Positions 25,863 to 38,592 of a DNA stretch of 64,000 bases are shown here, one piece after another. Source of the DNA: Alcaligenaceae bacterium (GTDB taxonomy: Bacteria > Pseudomonadota > Gammaproteobacteria > Burkholderiales > Burkholderiaceae_B); assembly GCA_013416435.1 (NCBI GenBank), contig JACCEN010000013.1, forward strand, positions 62,001 to 126,000. The letters run 5' to 3'. Positions within the stretch are counted from its first letter, which is position 1. Every line of letters begins with the position of its first letter. The notes below the pieces were generated by a model. That model saw nothing but the letters and a program-made list of their open reading frames with translations. It ran no database searches and had not been told where the DNA came from. The translations under genes were made by a program, and so were the position numbers.

Positions 25863-27435
25863 ATGAAGCCCAAGAAGAATGTGCTGTTGATCGTTGTCGA
25901 TCAGTGGCGCGGCGATACCCTGCCCATGCTGGGCCATCACATCCAACTGCCCAACGTGTCCCGCCTGGCGGACGAAGGCGTGACCTTCGCCCGCCACTAC
26001 ACGCAGGCGGTGCCCTGCGGACCCGGCCGGGCCAGCCTGCTGACCGGCATGTACATGATGAATCACCGGGCGGCGCAGAACACCATTCCCCTCGATGCCC
26101 GTCACACCAATATTGCCTGGGAATCGCGAAAAGGCGGCTACGAACCGGCGCTGGTCGGTTACACCACGACCACGCCGGACCCGCGCTATACCGACCATAG
26201 GGACCCCCGTTTCCGCGTGCTCGGCGGCGAAATGGACGGCTGGAAGCTGGTGGGGTCGTGGGGCCTGAAAATGGAATCCTACTTCGCCTGGGCCTCTCGC
26301 AACTGGTCGGGCATGCCCGCCACGCCGGAGGGACATGTGGCTGCCACGCGATGCCGCACCCGACGAGATCGGCGCGACGGCCGGCCCCTCCGTTGTGCCC
26401 GCGGAATACTCCGACTCGTCGTTCTTCACGGAAAAGGCACTGGAGTATCTGCACGGCGTGCGGCACAAGCCATGGTTTCTGCACCTGGGCTATTACCGGC
26501 CTCATCCTCCGTTCATCGCACCCGAGCCCTGGAATGCCATGTACGATCCCAAGGACAGCCCGCCCCCCGTGCGCGCAGACAGTGCCGAGGAGGAAGCCGC
26601 CCAGCATCCATTGCTGGACTATTACGTGCAAACGGTTGGCCGCGAGAAGTTCTTCCGGCATGGCCGGGGCCTGGCCAGCAGCATGTCGATCGATGAAGTC
26701 AAGCAGATGCGTGCAACCTACTATGGCCTGATGAGCGAGGTCGATGCCCAGCTGGGCCGCGTCTTCGATTTCCTGAAGCAGACCGGGCAATGGGACGATA
26801 CCCTCATCATCTTCACCAGCGACCATGCCGAACAGCTGGGCGACCACTATATGCTTGGCAAGGTCGGCTACTTCGATCAAAGCTACCACATCCCCATGAT
26901 TATCCGCGATCCCCGCCCGGAGGCTGACGGCAGCCGGGGCATGATCGTGCGCGACTTCACGGAAACCATCGACACCATGCCCACCATCCTGGAATGGATG
27001 GGCCTGCCGGTTCCACGCAACTGCGACGGCGCATCGCTGCTGCCCTTCCTGCCGCAGGGCAAGACACCGGAGGGATGGCGCACGGAAGTGCATTACGAGT
27101 TCGACTTCCGGAACCTGTTCTTTGGGGGCAAGTTCCCCACGGGGGCCGATCCCTATCCCCTGCCCGAAGAGCACATGGGCACGGGCCTGGACGACAGTTC
27201 CCTGGCGGTCATCCAGGACCACGACTACAAGTATGTCCACTTCACCAATGCCCCACCCCTGTTCTTCGATCTGAACGCCGATCCGGCCCAATTGAGCAAC
27301 CTGGCCGGCGATCCCGCCTATCAGCCGGTCATGCTAAGGTATGCCCAGAAAATGCTGTCGTGGCGCATGCGCTACATGGAGCGCACCCTGACCGGCTATG
27401 CCGCCACCCCTGAAGGACTTTTGAAACGTGCGTGA
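25863..27435 (+). pseudogene. Phosphonate monoester hydrolase with a frameshift
   Basis: Alkaline phosphatase/sulfatase-superfamily enzyme that cleaves phosphonate monoesters and phosphodiesters. It aligns by eye along its length with the rhizobial phosphonate monoester hydrolase (514 residues), including KNVLLIVVDQWR (metal Asp13), the formylglycine signature CGPGR (Cys52) and FTSDHAEQLGDH. The reading frame breaks near 26328-26337: up to GMPATPEG in one frame, then from MWLPRDAAP in the next. Loss of two bases would explain it, since GAGGGACATG could come from GAGGGAGACATG. No signal peptide. Ribosome site AAGGAAG before ATG 25863. Real inactivation, recoding or a sequencing error cannot be separated here; both halves are well conserved. 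Confidence 0.85.
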
Positions 27436-28123
27436 AGCAATGGAACAAGCGATCAACCTGCATCCCATACTCATGGAAAACGACGTGCGCGGCCTGGTGT
27501 TCGACCTGGACGGCACACTGATCGACAGCGCCGCGGACATCCTGCACGGCATGCGCCTGACCTTCCACCAGGCCGGCCTGGGGCTGCTTCCCGACGACTA
27601 CTCCCCCAGCGACCTGCATGGCACGGGCGAAGGCATCATGCGCTCCATCGCGTCCGACATGGGCTGGACGATGCCCGCCGACCTCACGCCCTTGCGGGCA
27701 CGCTATGTCGAAAACTATGCCGCCATGGGCCATCGCAACACCCGGCTCTACGCCGGAGCGCAAGACGTGCTGAACGCCTGCCGCGACGCATCGCTGCCCA
27801 TGGCGATCTGCACGAACAAGCTCCATGCCAGCGCGCTCACGGCCACCCGCAAGGTCAGCATCGATACGCACTTCAATTTCATCACTGGCGCCGACACTTG
27901 GTCGGCGGCCAAGCCCTCGCCCATACCGCTGCTTGAAACGATACGCATGCTGGGGCTGCGGCCGGACCAATGCCTGTACTTCGGGGACACGTCCGTGGAC
28001 GCCGACTGCGCACGCCAGGCCGGCGTCCGCTTCGTCCTGCACCAATCGGGGTACGGCGATCAAGCGCTCAAAAGCATGTCGCAGCATTTCGCTTTCCAGA
28101 ATTGGAGCGAACTGCTGGGATGA
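27428..28123 (+). CDS. HAD-family phosphatase (phosphoglycolate phosphatase-like)
   Basis: A 231-residue hydrolase. Motif I is VFDLDGTLIDS (nucleophile Asp near 28), motif II Thr in ICTNK, the motif III Lys probably in SAAKPSPIP, and motif IV FGDTSVDADCARQAG. The start is uncertain: GTG 27428 overlaps the hydrolase stop and has GAAGGA upstream; ATG 27440 and ATG 27473 are alternatives. It probably dephosphorylates a product or side product of the adjacent phosphonate/phosphodiester pathway, which is inference from position. Confidence 0.85.
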   Translation: MREAMEQAINLHPILMENDVRGLVFDLDGTLIDSAADILHGMRLTFHQAGLGLLPDDYSPSDLHGTGEGIMRSIASDMGWTMPADLTPLRARYVENYAAMGHRNTRLYAGAQDVLNACRDASLPMAICTNKLHASALTATRKVSIDTHFNFITGADTWSAAKPSPIPLLETIRMLGLRPDQCLYFGDTSVDADCARQAGVRFVLHQSGYGDQALKSMSQHFAFQNWSELLG

Positions 28124-28137
28124 TCGGGCTGGTCCAT

Positions 28138-28260
28138 GGGGTCGGACCCCGTACGGGGTCCGACCCCTCGAAACGCATGGCAAGGGGTCAGACCCTATAG
28201 GGTCTGACCCCAAAAAAAGAGCCAAGGGGCGGGGTCAGACCCCTTACGGAGTCTGACCCC
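28138..28260. repeat. Palindromic repeat array (three copies)
   Basis: Copies at 28138-28167 (the G/C-changed version identical to 24842-24871 and 54187-54216), 28184-28211 (the short 28-base form with centre TATA) and 28231-28260 (one arm mismatch). Steps of 46 and 47 bases. They lie between the HAD gene and dapC. Confidence 0.93.
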
Positions 28261-28408
28261 ATGGCGCAAGCGCATCGTTTTCTGTAAAATTATCCCTTCG
28301 TTCGCAAACGCAGAACTCGCGCGGATGTGAAGTTCACCTTCGCTCCAAACACTTGTTTTTTCCGTATGGGCGGGCGCAATGCTGGCCATCCACCCTCGGT
28401 ACAAAAAC

Positions 28409-29611
28409 ATGAATCCCCAACTCGGCGCGCTCCATCCCTACCCCTTCGAAAAGCTCAGGAACCTGCTGGCGCAGGCCGGCTCCCCCGCGGCCTCGCTCAA
28501 ACCCATCAACATGTCGATCGGCGAGCCCAAGCACGAAACGCCGGGCTTCATTGCGCAAGCCATGCAGGACGCCATGGGCGGCCTGGCCGTCTATCCGCCA
28601 ACGAAGGGCGACGCCGCGCTGCGCGGTGCCATTGCCGACTGGATCTCAAACCGCTACGGCATTGCGCGGCCCGACCCGGAAACCCAGGTGCTGCCGGCCC
28701 TGGGCTCGCGCGAGGCGCTTTTCGCCTTTGCCCAGACCGTCGTCGATCCGGATGCCGGGGCCTATGTCGTATGCCCCAATCCCTTTTACCAAATCTACGA
28801 AGGCGCGGCCCTGCTTGCCGGCGCACAACCGTATTTCATCAATGCCCAGCCTGAGCTGAACTTCGGCTATGACTGGCGATCGGTGGACGACGCGGTCTGG
28901 CAAAAGACACAATTGCTATTCATCTGCTCGCCCGCCAATCCCTCCGGCAGCGTGCTCAAGCTGGAAGACTGGAAAACCCTGTTCGACCTGTCTGACCGGC
29001 ATGGCTTCGCCATCGCCGCCGACGAATGCTATTCGGAGATCTATTTCAACGAGCCGGACAAGCCCCTGGGCAGCCTGCAGGCTGCCGCCCTGCTCGGGCG
29101 CCATGATTACCGCCGGCTGGTCAGCTTTTCAAGCCTGTCCAAGCGCTCCAACGTACCGGGCCTGCGTTCGGGCTTCGTCGCGGGCGATGCGGAGCTCATC
29201 CGCGCCTTCCTGCTGTACCGCACCTACCATGGCAGCGCCATCAGCCCCGTCGTGTCCACCGCCAGCATCGCGGCCTGGCGTGATGAGGCGCACGTAGTCG
29301 AGAACCGCCGGCTCTACCGCCAGAAATTCGAAGCCGTGGTCCCCATACTGGAACCCGTTCTGGGCGCGAACTGGCCGGATGCCTCGTTCTACCTTTGGGC
29401 CGGCACGCCCTACGATGACGCCCAGTTCACCCATGACCTGTACCGCGAGACCGGCGTCACCGTGCTGCCGGGCAGCTATCTTGCCCGGGAGGCGCACGGG
29501 GTGAACCCTGGTGCCAACCGGATCCGCATCGCCCTGGTCGCACCATTGGAAGACTGCATCGAGGCCGCTGACCGGATTGCCGGTTTCGTACGACAACGCG
29601 CCTCGGAATAG
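28409..29611 (+). CDS. dapC: N-succinyldiaminopimelate aminotransferase
   Basis: A 400-residue class I/II PLP aminotransferase of the lysine / diaminopimelate pathway, converting N-succinyl-2-amino-6-oxopimelate to N-succinyl-diaminopimelate. PLP lysine in SSLSKRSNVPGLRSGF, substrate-binding SPANPSGS, and the family's N-terminal LGALHPYPFEKLRNLL. Start chosen at ATG 28409 (MNPQLG); an in-frame ATG at 28379 is further upstream. It opens dapC-dapD-dapE, with the next two enzymes of the same pathway following, which strongly supports the assignment. Confidence 0.93.
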   Translation: MNPQLGALHPYPFEKLRNLLAQAGSPAASLKPINMSIGEPKHETPGFIAQAMQDAMGGLAVYPPTKGDAALRGAIADWISNRYGIARPDPETQVLPALGSREALFAFAQTVVDPDAGAYVVCPNPFYQIYEGAALLAGAQPYFINAQPELNFGYDWRSVDDAVWQKTQLLFICSPANPSGSVLKLEDWKTLFDLSDRHGFAIAADECYSEIYFNEPDKPLGSLQAAALLGRHDYRRLVSFSSLSKRSNVPGLRSGFVAGDAELIRAFLLYRTYHGSAISPVVSTASIAAWRDEAHVVENRRLYRQKFEAVVPILEPVLGANWPDASFYLWAGTPYDDAQFTHDLYRETGVTVLPGSYLAREAHGVNPGANRIRIALVAPLEDCIEAADRIAGFVRQRASE

Positions 29612-29698
29612 CGCTCGCCTGCTTCCGTTCCCCGGATCACAGTGGCGAGACTACCGGGAGGACATCCCCGTCTCGCATCACCACGAAGTATTACGCCT

Positions 29699-31665
<1,967 letters not shown>

Positions 31666-31674
31666 GAAAACCGC

Positions 31675-32567
31675 ATGCACGCATCCGCCCGCCACGAACT
31701 ATTCACCCTGCGAGACCTGTTGCGCTATGCCGTCAGCCGGTTCAACGCCTCGGGCCTCGTTTTCGGGCACGGCAGCGACAATGCCTGGGACGAGGCGGCC
31801 TATCTGTTGCTGCATACGCTGAACCTGCCGCTGGACCAGCTCGATCCCTTTCTTGACGCACGCGTCGTTTCCGAGGAACGCGCCGCCTTCCTCGATCTCA
31901 TCGAGCGCCGCATCCAGGAGCTCAAACCCGCCGCCTACCTGACCGGCGAAGCCTGGCTGCAGGGCCATCGTTTCGTGGTCGACGAGCGTGTGATCATTCC
32001 CCGCTCGCCCATATCCGAGCTTCTGGCCAATGGCCTCAGTCCCTGGGTCAGCGATCCGGACGATATCGCCTATGCGCTGGACATCTGTACCGGCTCCGGT
32101 TGCCTGGCGATACTGGCTGCGCTGGCCTTTCCGAATGCGCAGGTCGATGCGGTCGACATTTCGCCCGACGCGCTCGAGGTCGCCAACCGGAACATCGACG
32201 ATTACAAGCTGGACGGGCGCATCAGCACTTACCGCAGCGATCTGCTCGACCAGCTGCCACCCTGCGAATATCAGTTGATTCTTTGCAATCCGCCCTACGT
32301 CAACCGCCAATCGATGGAAAGCCTGCCACGCGAATACCGGCATGAGCCAGCCCTCGCTCTGGCGGGCGGCGAAGACGGCATGGATTTGGTCCGACGCCTG
32401 CTGAGCCAAGTGCCCGACTTCCTCGCGCCCGACGGCATTCTCGTCCTGGAAATCGGCAACGAATACCAGAACTTCATGGCGGCGTTCCCGGATCTGGACC
32501 CCATCTGGCTTAGCACGGAAAATACCGAAGATCAGATCCTCTTGTTGACCAGGGAACAGTTGGCCCC

Positions 32568-32571
<4 letters not shown>
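31675..32571 (+). CDS. prmB: Ribosomal protein L3 N5-glutamine methyltransferase
   Basis: A 298-residue methyltransferase of the PrmB/HemK type. The SAM motif is LDICTGSGCLAIL and the catalytic NPPY is in LILCNPPYVN. The N-terminal helical domain fits PrmB better than PrmC, as does the neighbourhood in related species. Its stop overlaps the next GTG start. Confidence 0.9.
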
Positions 32572-34490
<1,919 letters not shown>

Positions 34491-34502
34491 TCAGCAAGAG
34501 CC

Positions 34503-34645
34503 AGGGTCAGACCCTGTGGCACTTGACTGGGGTCAGACCCCATACGGGGTCTGACCCCGCGGCACTTGACAGAGGGTCAGACCCAATGCTGGGTCTGACC
34601 CTGCAGCGTTTGACGGGGGTCAGACCCCGTATGGGGTCTGACCCC
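34503..34645. repeat. Palindromic repeat array (three full copies and a half copy)
   Basis: A half copy at 34503-34515 and full ones at 34529-34558, 34573-34602 and 34616-34645. Steps are 44 and 43 bases. Spacers resemble each other (GGCACTTGAC, GGCACTTGACAG, CAGCGTTTGACG), as expected from tandem duplication. The second full copy carries compensated end changes (A...A against T...T). Between the ABC-F gene and a minus-strand small gene. Confidence 0.93.
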
Positions 34646-34658
34646 TTCTCTTTCGGTC

Positions 34659-34877
34659 TCAGCCGATATTCGGCAACAGCCTGAACCCGCCACTGACGCC
34701 CCATTTGTTGATGGGCTCGATCCATATGGCGTTACAGGTGACACATCGGTACTGGCGCTCCTGTGCACCATCGTTGGATGCCGCCTGGCGAACGCCTTGA
34801 TGCCTCATATTCTGATGCGGGGAGCTATTGATTCTGTGACACGGTTCGCAAAGTGACGGAGCGATAGGCTTCTGCAT
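34659..34877 (-). CDS. Small putative zinc-ribbon protein (72 residues)
   Basis: MQKPIAPSLCEPCHRINSSP begins the protein. Two CxxC pairs (CEPC near residue 10 and CVTC near 46) suggest a zinc ribbon, followed by a Trp- and Gly-rich end (NAIWIEPINKWGVSGGFRLLP). No signal or membrane segment. The ribosome site is weak (AGG, 10 bases upstream). It sits between two repeat loci (34503-34645 and 34956-34985). I recognise only the general ribbon pattern; it could be a real small gene or a fragment. Confidence 0.5.
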   Translation of the reverse strand: MQKPIAPSLCEPCHRINSSPHQNMRHQGVRQAASNDGAQERQYRCVTCNAIWIEPINKWGVSGGFRLLPNIG

Positions 34878-34955
34878 GCAATTGACCTATGGTGTGATGC
34901 GGCGTGAAGATTCTACGTCATATTTGGTAGCGGATGGGCATTCAAAGACGTCAAA

Positions 34956-34985
34956 GGGGTCAGACCCCGTACGGGGTCTGACCCC
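34956..34985. repeat. Palindromic repeat, single copy
   Basis: One standard 30-base copy with centre GTAC, 6 bases beyond the stop of minus-strand uvrD, so it is at the 3' end of that gene. The rest of 34878-34991 holds nothing I recognise. Confidence 0.93.
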
Positions 34986-34991
34986 AAACCG

Positions 34992-37274
34992 CTAAAGAAT
35001 CTCCAGCTTGGCCACACCCAGGGCCAGCGTCTTGGTGCCGACCTCACGAAACTGGATCTGGGCCTGGGCGTCCTGCCCTGAGCCGCTTAGCGCGATCACT
35101 GTGCCGTCGCCGAACTTCGCATGACGCACCCCCGTACCGATGCGGAACTGCCTGTCGCCCACGGTGACGCCGCTGCTGAAGCTGCGGGGCGCCCTGGGAG
35201 CGATGCTGTCGCCATCCGAAGCACCGTACGATCTGCCGCGACGGAAGGCGCCGCTCCAGCTTTCCTGACGGGCCACATGGGGCGCTTCGCGCGGCGTCAG
35301 CCACTTCAGGTGCTCTTCCGGGATTTCATCCAGGAATCGGGAGCGCAAGGCATAACGCGTTTGACCATGCAGCATCCGGCTCTGTGCCAGCGTAAGATAC
35401 AGGCGCTCGCGCGCGCGGGTGATGGCCACATACATCAGGCGGCGCTCCTCTTCGAGCCCGGCTGCCTCCAGCAAGCTGTTCTCATGCGGGAACAGGCCTT
35501 CTTCCACACCCGTGATGAACACCGCATCGAACTCCAGCCCCTTGGCGGCGTGCACCGTCATCAGCTGGACGGCATCCTGCCCGGCCTGCGCCTGATTGTC
35601 GCCCGCTTCCAGCGAGGCGTGCGTCAGGAAGGCGGCGAGCGGAGACATGGCCGCCACGCTTCCCTGCACATCGGGATCCGGGGACAAGGCCTGCGCATTG
35701 AGCGCATCGTCGGGAATGCGCCCCGCCGGCAGGCCTTCGAAGTTTTCCTCCGCCACGAAAGCCGCCGCCGCGTTGATCAGTTCCTGCAGGTTCTCGATGC
35801 GGTCTGCACCCTCGCGGTCCTGCTGATAGTGCGCCATGAGGCCGCTATGGTGTATGACGTGCTCGATCAGCTCGGGCAGCGAAAGCACCTGCGCCTCGTG
35901 GGCCATCTGTTCGATCAGCCCCGCAAACTTGGCAAGATTGGCTCCGCCCTTGCCGGGCATCGTGGGAACGGCGCGGAACAAGCTGGAATTTTGCTGGCGC
36001 GCGAAATCGGCAAGCTGCTCCAGCGTGCGCGCCCCGATGCCGCGAGCGGGGAAGTTCACGACCCGCAACCAAGACGTATCGTCATGCGGGTTGTCCATGA
36101 GACGCAGATAGGCCAGTGCATGCTTGACTTCCTGGCGCTCGAAGAAGCGCAGGCCCCCATAGACCTTGTATGGCACGGCCGCCGAAAACAGCGCATGCTC
36201 GATGATGCGGGACTGGGCGTTGCTGCGATAGAGCACGGCAATCTGGCTGCGCAGCTTGCCGTCATGGATCAGCGCCTTGATTTCATCGATGATCCATTGG
36301 GCTTCGAGGAGGTCGGACGGCTGCTCCACCACCCGGACCGGCTCGCCCTCGCCCTGCTCCGTCCAGAGATTCTTGCCCAGGCGCGTGCTGTTGTTGGCGA
36401 TGAGGGCGTTGGCCGAATCCAGGATATGGCCGTAGGAGCGGTAGTTCTGCTCCAGGCGGATGACATTGCCGCGGGCGTAGTCACGCTCGAAATCCGACAT
36501 ATTCCCCACGTTCGCGCCTCGGAAGGCGTAGATGGACTGATCGTCGTCGCCCACCGCGAACACCGCCGCACCGTCCGCCGCCAGCAAGGTCAGCCACCTA
36601 TACTGCAGGGTATTGGTATCCTGGAACTCGTCCACCAGGATGTGGCGAAAACGGCGTTGGTAATGCTCGCGTATCGGGGCGTTGCGTTGCAGCAGTTCGT
36701 AGGCGCGCAACAGAAGCTCGGCAAAATCCACGACGCCTTCGCGCTCGCACTGCTCTTGATACAGCACGTAGATTTCAATCAAGCGCTTGCGATGCGGATC
36801 CCAGGCTTCCAGGTCACCAGGCCGCTGCCCCTCTTCCTTGGCACCGTTGATGAAGCGCTGGACATCACGGGGCGGGAATTTATCGTCGTCGATGCCCGCC
36901 GCCTTCAACAGCCGCTTGATCGCCGCCAATTGATCCGCGCTATCGAGGATCTGGAAGGTCTGCGGCAGGCCGGCATCTCGATGATGCGCCCGCAACAAGC
37001 GGTTGCACAGGCCATGGAAAGTACCCACCCACAAGCCGCGTGTATTGATGGGCAGCAACGCGGAAAGGCGCGTGAGCATCTCGCGCGCCGATTTGTTGGT
37101 GAAGGTGACCGCCATCAGGCCGTAGGGGCTGGCCTGGCTGGTTTGTATCAGCCAGGCCATGCGGGTCGTGAGGACCCGGGTCTTGCCGCTACCCGCCCCG
37201 GCCAGGACCAGGGCATGTGCGGGAGGGAGGGTGACGGCGGCTTGTTGCTGGGGATTGAGCTTATCCAGCATCAT
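34992..37274 (-). CDS. uvrD: DNA helicase UvrD/PcrA type (superfamily 1)
   Basis: A 760-residue 3'-5' helicase used in excision and mismatch repair. Motif I LAGAGSGKTRVLTTR, motif II VDEFQDTN, motif III GDDDQSIYAFRGA, motif V in LMTVHAAKGLEFDAVF, and motif VI in ERRLMYVAITRARERLYLTLA. The C-terminus ends in a small beta domain (VGDRQFRIGTGVRHAKFGDG then LALGVAKLEIL), typical of UvrD/PcrA. Its start (ATG at 37274) overlaps the stop of the upstream desaturase by 4 bases, an unusual partner. Confidence 0.95.
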   Translation of the reverse strand: MMLDKLNPQQQAAVTLPPAHALVLAGAGSGKTRVLTTRMAWLIQTSQASPYGLMAVTFTNKSAREMLTRLSALLPINTRGLWVGTFHGLCNRLLRAHHRDAGLPQTFQILDSADQLAAIKRLLKAAGIDDDKFPPRDVQRFINGAKEEGQRPGDLEAWDPHRKRLIEIYVLYQEQCEREGVVDFAELLLRAYELLQRNAPIREHYQRRFRHILVDEFQDTNTLQYRWLTLLAADGAAVFAVGDDDQSIYAFRGANVGNMSDFERDYARGNVIRLEQNYRSYGHILDSANALIANNSTRLGKNLWTEQGEGEPVRVVEQPSDLLEAQWIIDEIKALIHDGKLRSQIAVLYRSNAQSRIIEHALFSAAVPYKVYGGLRFFERQEVKHALAYLRLMDNPHDDTSWLRVVNFPARGIGARTLEQLADFARQQNSSLFRAVPTMPGKGGANLAKFAGLIEQMAHEAQVLSLPELIEHVIHHSGLMAHYQQDREGADRIENLQELINAAAAFVAEENFEGLPAGRIPDDALNAQALSPDPDVQGSVAAMSPLAAFLTHASLEAGDNQAQAGQDAVQLMTVHAAKGLEFDAVFITGVEEGLFPHENSLLEAAGLEEERRLMYVAITRARERLYLTLAQSRMLHGQTRYALRSRFLDEIPEEHLKWLTPREAPHVARQESWSGAFRRGRSYGASDGDSIAPRAPRSFSSGVTVGDRQFRIGTGVRHAKFGDGTVIALSGSGQDAQAQIQFREVGTKTLALGVAKLEIL

Positions 37275-38485
37275 GCCGCGTAGCGGCGCAGACGATAAGC
37301 AAACTGCTCGAGCCCTTCAATGCCGCTTTGTTGCGCCCGCTGGCACCATGCCTGCAGGTCGGCCAGAAGCTGTTCGCTGCTGGCGCTGGAGCTTTCCCAG
37401 AGCCGTACGAGTTCACGGCGCATTTGCACGAGCGTGGACAGGGACTGGCTTTGGGCGAGCGCGTTGTCGAGTTCGGCGCGCTGCGCGGGCTCGAGCTTGG
37501 TGTCGTCGGTACGGCTGACAATGAGCTTGCGCGCACGCTTCAGCATGGTCCAGCCGCAATTGGGGTTACCCTGCTTGCGAGTCGGCTTCAGCTTGTTGAG
37601 TTCTTCGGCCGCGGCTTTCTTGACCAGGTCGGTATAGCGCGCAAGGATTTCGTAGCGATGCGTGATCACGCCTTGCAAGGTGTCCAGGTCGACCGTATTC
37701 TTGGCGGGATCGAGCTTGAGCTTGGGCGCGACGCGGCGCACCGTGGCCAGGCGGAAGAAACGCAGTATGCAGATATAGAACCAGCCGATGTCGAATTCCC
37801 ACCATTTTGTGGAAAACTTGGCCGAGGTGCCGTGTGCATGGTGGTTGTTGTGGAATTCTTCGCCGCCGATGATGAGGCCGATGGGCATCACGTTGGTGCT
37901 GGTGTCGGGGCTGGCGTAGTTGCGGTAGCCGATGTAATGGCCCAGGCCGTTGACGACGCCGGCCGCCCAGAAGGGAATCCAGGCCATCTGCACGGCCCAG
38001 ACGGTCAGGCCCAGGACGCCGAAAAGCGCCAGATCGATGACCAGCATGATCATGATGCCCAGCACGCTATGCTTGGAATACACATTGCGCTCGAGCCAGT
38101 CGTCGGGCGTGCCGTGGCCGAAACGCTTGATGGTTTCAGCGTTGGCGGCCTCATCGCGATAAAGTTCGGCCCCACGGAAAAACACTTTGCCGATGCCGTA
38201 CACCATGGGCGAGTGCGGATCGCCGTCGCGTTCGACGAACGCGTGGTGCTTGCGGTGTATGGCCACCCATTCCTTCGTGACCATGCCGGTTGTCAGCCAC
38301 AGCCAAAGGCGGAAGAAATGCATGACGGCGGGGTGAAGATCCAGTCCCCGGTGGGTTTGGCTGCGATGCAGGAAGATGGTCACCCCTAAAATGGTGATGT
38401 GCGTCAGCACCAGCGTGACCAGGACGACTTTCCACCACGAAAGTTGCAGGAAGCCACCCGACAGGAAATTGAGAATTTGGTCCAT
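37271..38485 (-). CDS. Acyl-CoA / fatty acid desaturase
   Basis: A 404-residue membrane di-iron desaturase. Three histidine boxes are present: HRSQTH (about 41-46), HRKHH (about 77-81) and HNNHH (about 208-212). About four transmembrane segments in two pairs separate them. The C-terminal 100 residues after the last box are soluble and charged. Probably makes unsaturated acyl chains for membrane lipids (delta-9 type is likely but unproved). The stop overlaps the uvrD start. Confidence 0.9.
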   Translation of the reverse strand: MDQILNFLSGGFLQLSWWKVVLVTLVLTHITILGVTIFLHRSQTHRGLDLHPAVMHFFRLWLWLTTGMVTKEWVAIHRKHHAFVERDGDPHSPMVYGIGKVFFRGAELYRDEAANAETIKRFGHGTPDDWLERNVYSKHSVLGIMIMLVIDLALFGVLGLTVWAVQMAWIPFWAAGVVNGLGHYIGYRNYASPDTSTNVMPIGLIIGGEEFHNNHHAHGTSAKFSTKWWEFDIGWFYICILRFFRLATVRRVAPKLKLDPAKNTVDLDTLQGVITHRYEILARYTDLVKKAAAEELNKLKPTRKQGNPNCGWTMLKRARKLIVSRTDDTKLEPAQRAELDNALAQSQSLSTLVQMRRELVRLWESSSASSEQLLADLQAWCQRAQQSGIEGLEQFAYRLRRYAA

Positions 38486-38592
38486 AAACCCTTATAAGGC
38501 CTCATGTTAGAACAACAAAAAGTTTAGCCCACTTGGCCTTGATATGACAGCAGAATTTCAATTTAGTTTTAAGATGCATCAATTGATTTGCA

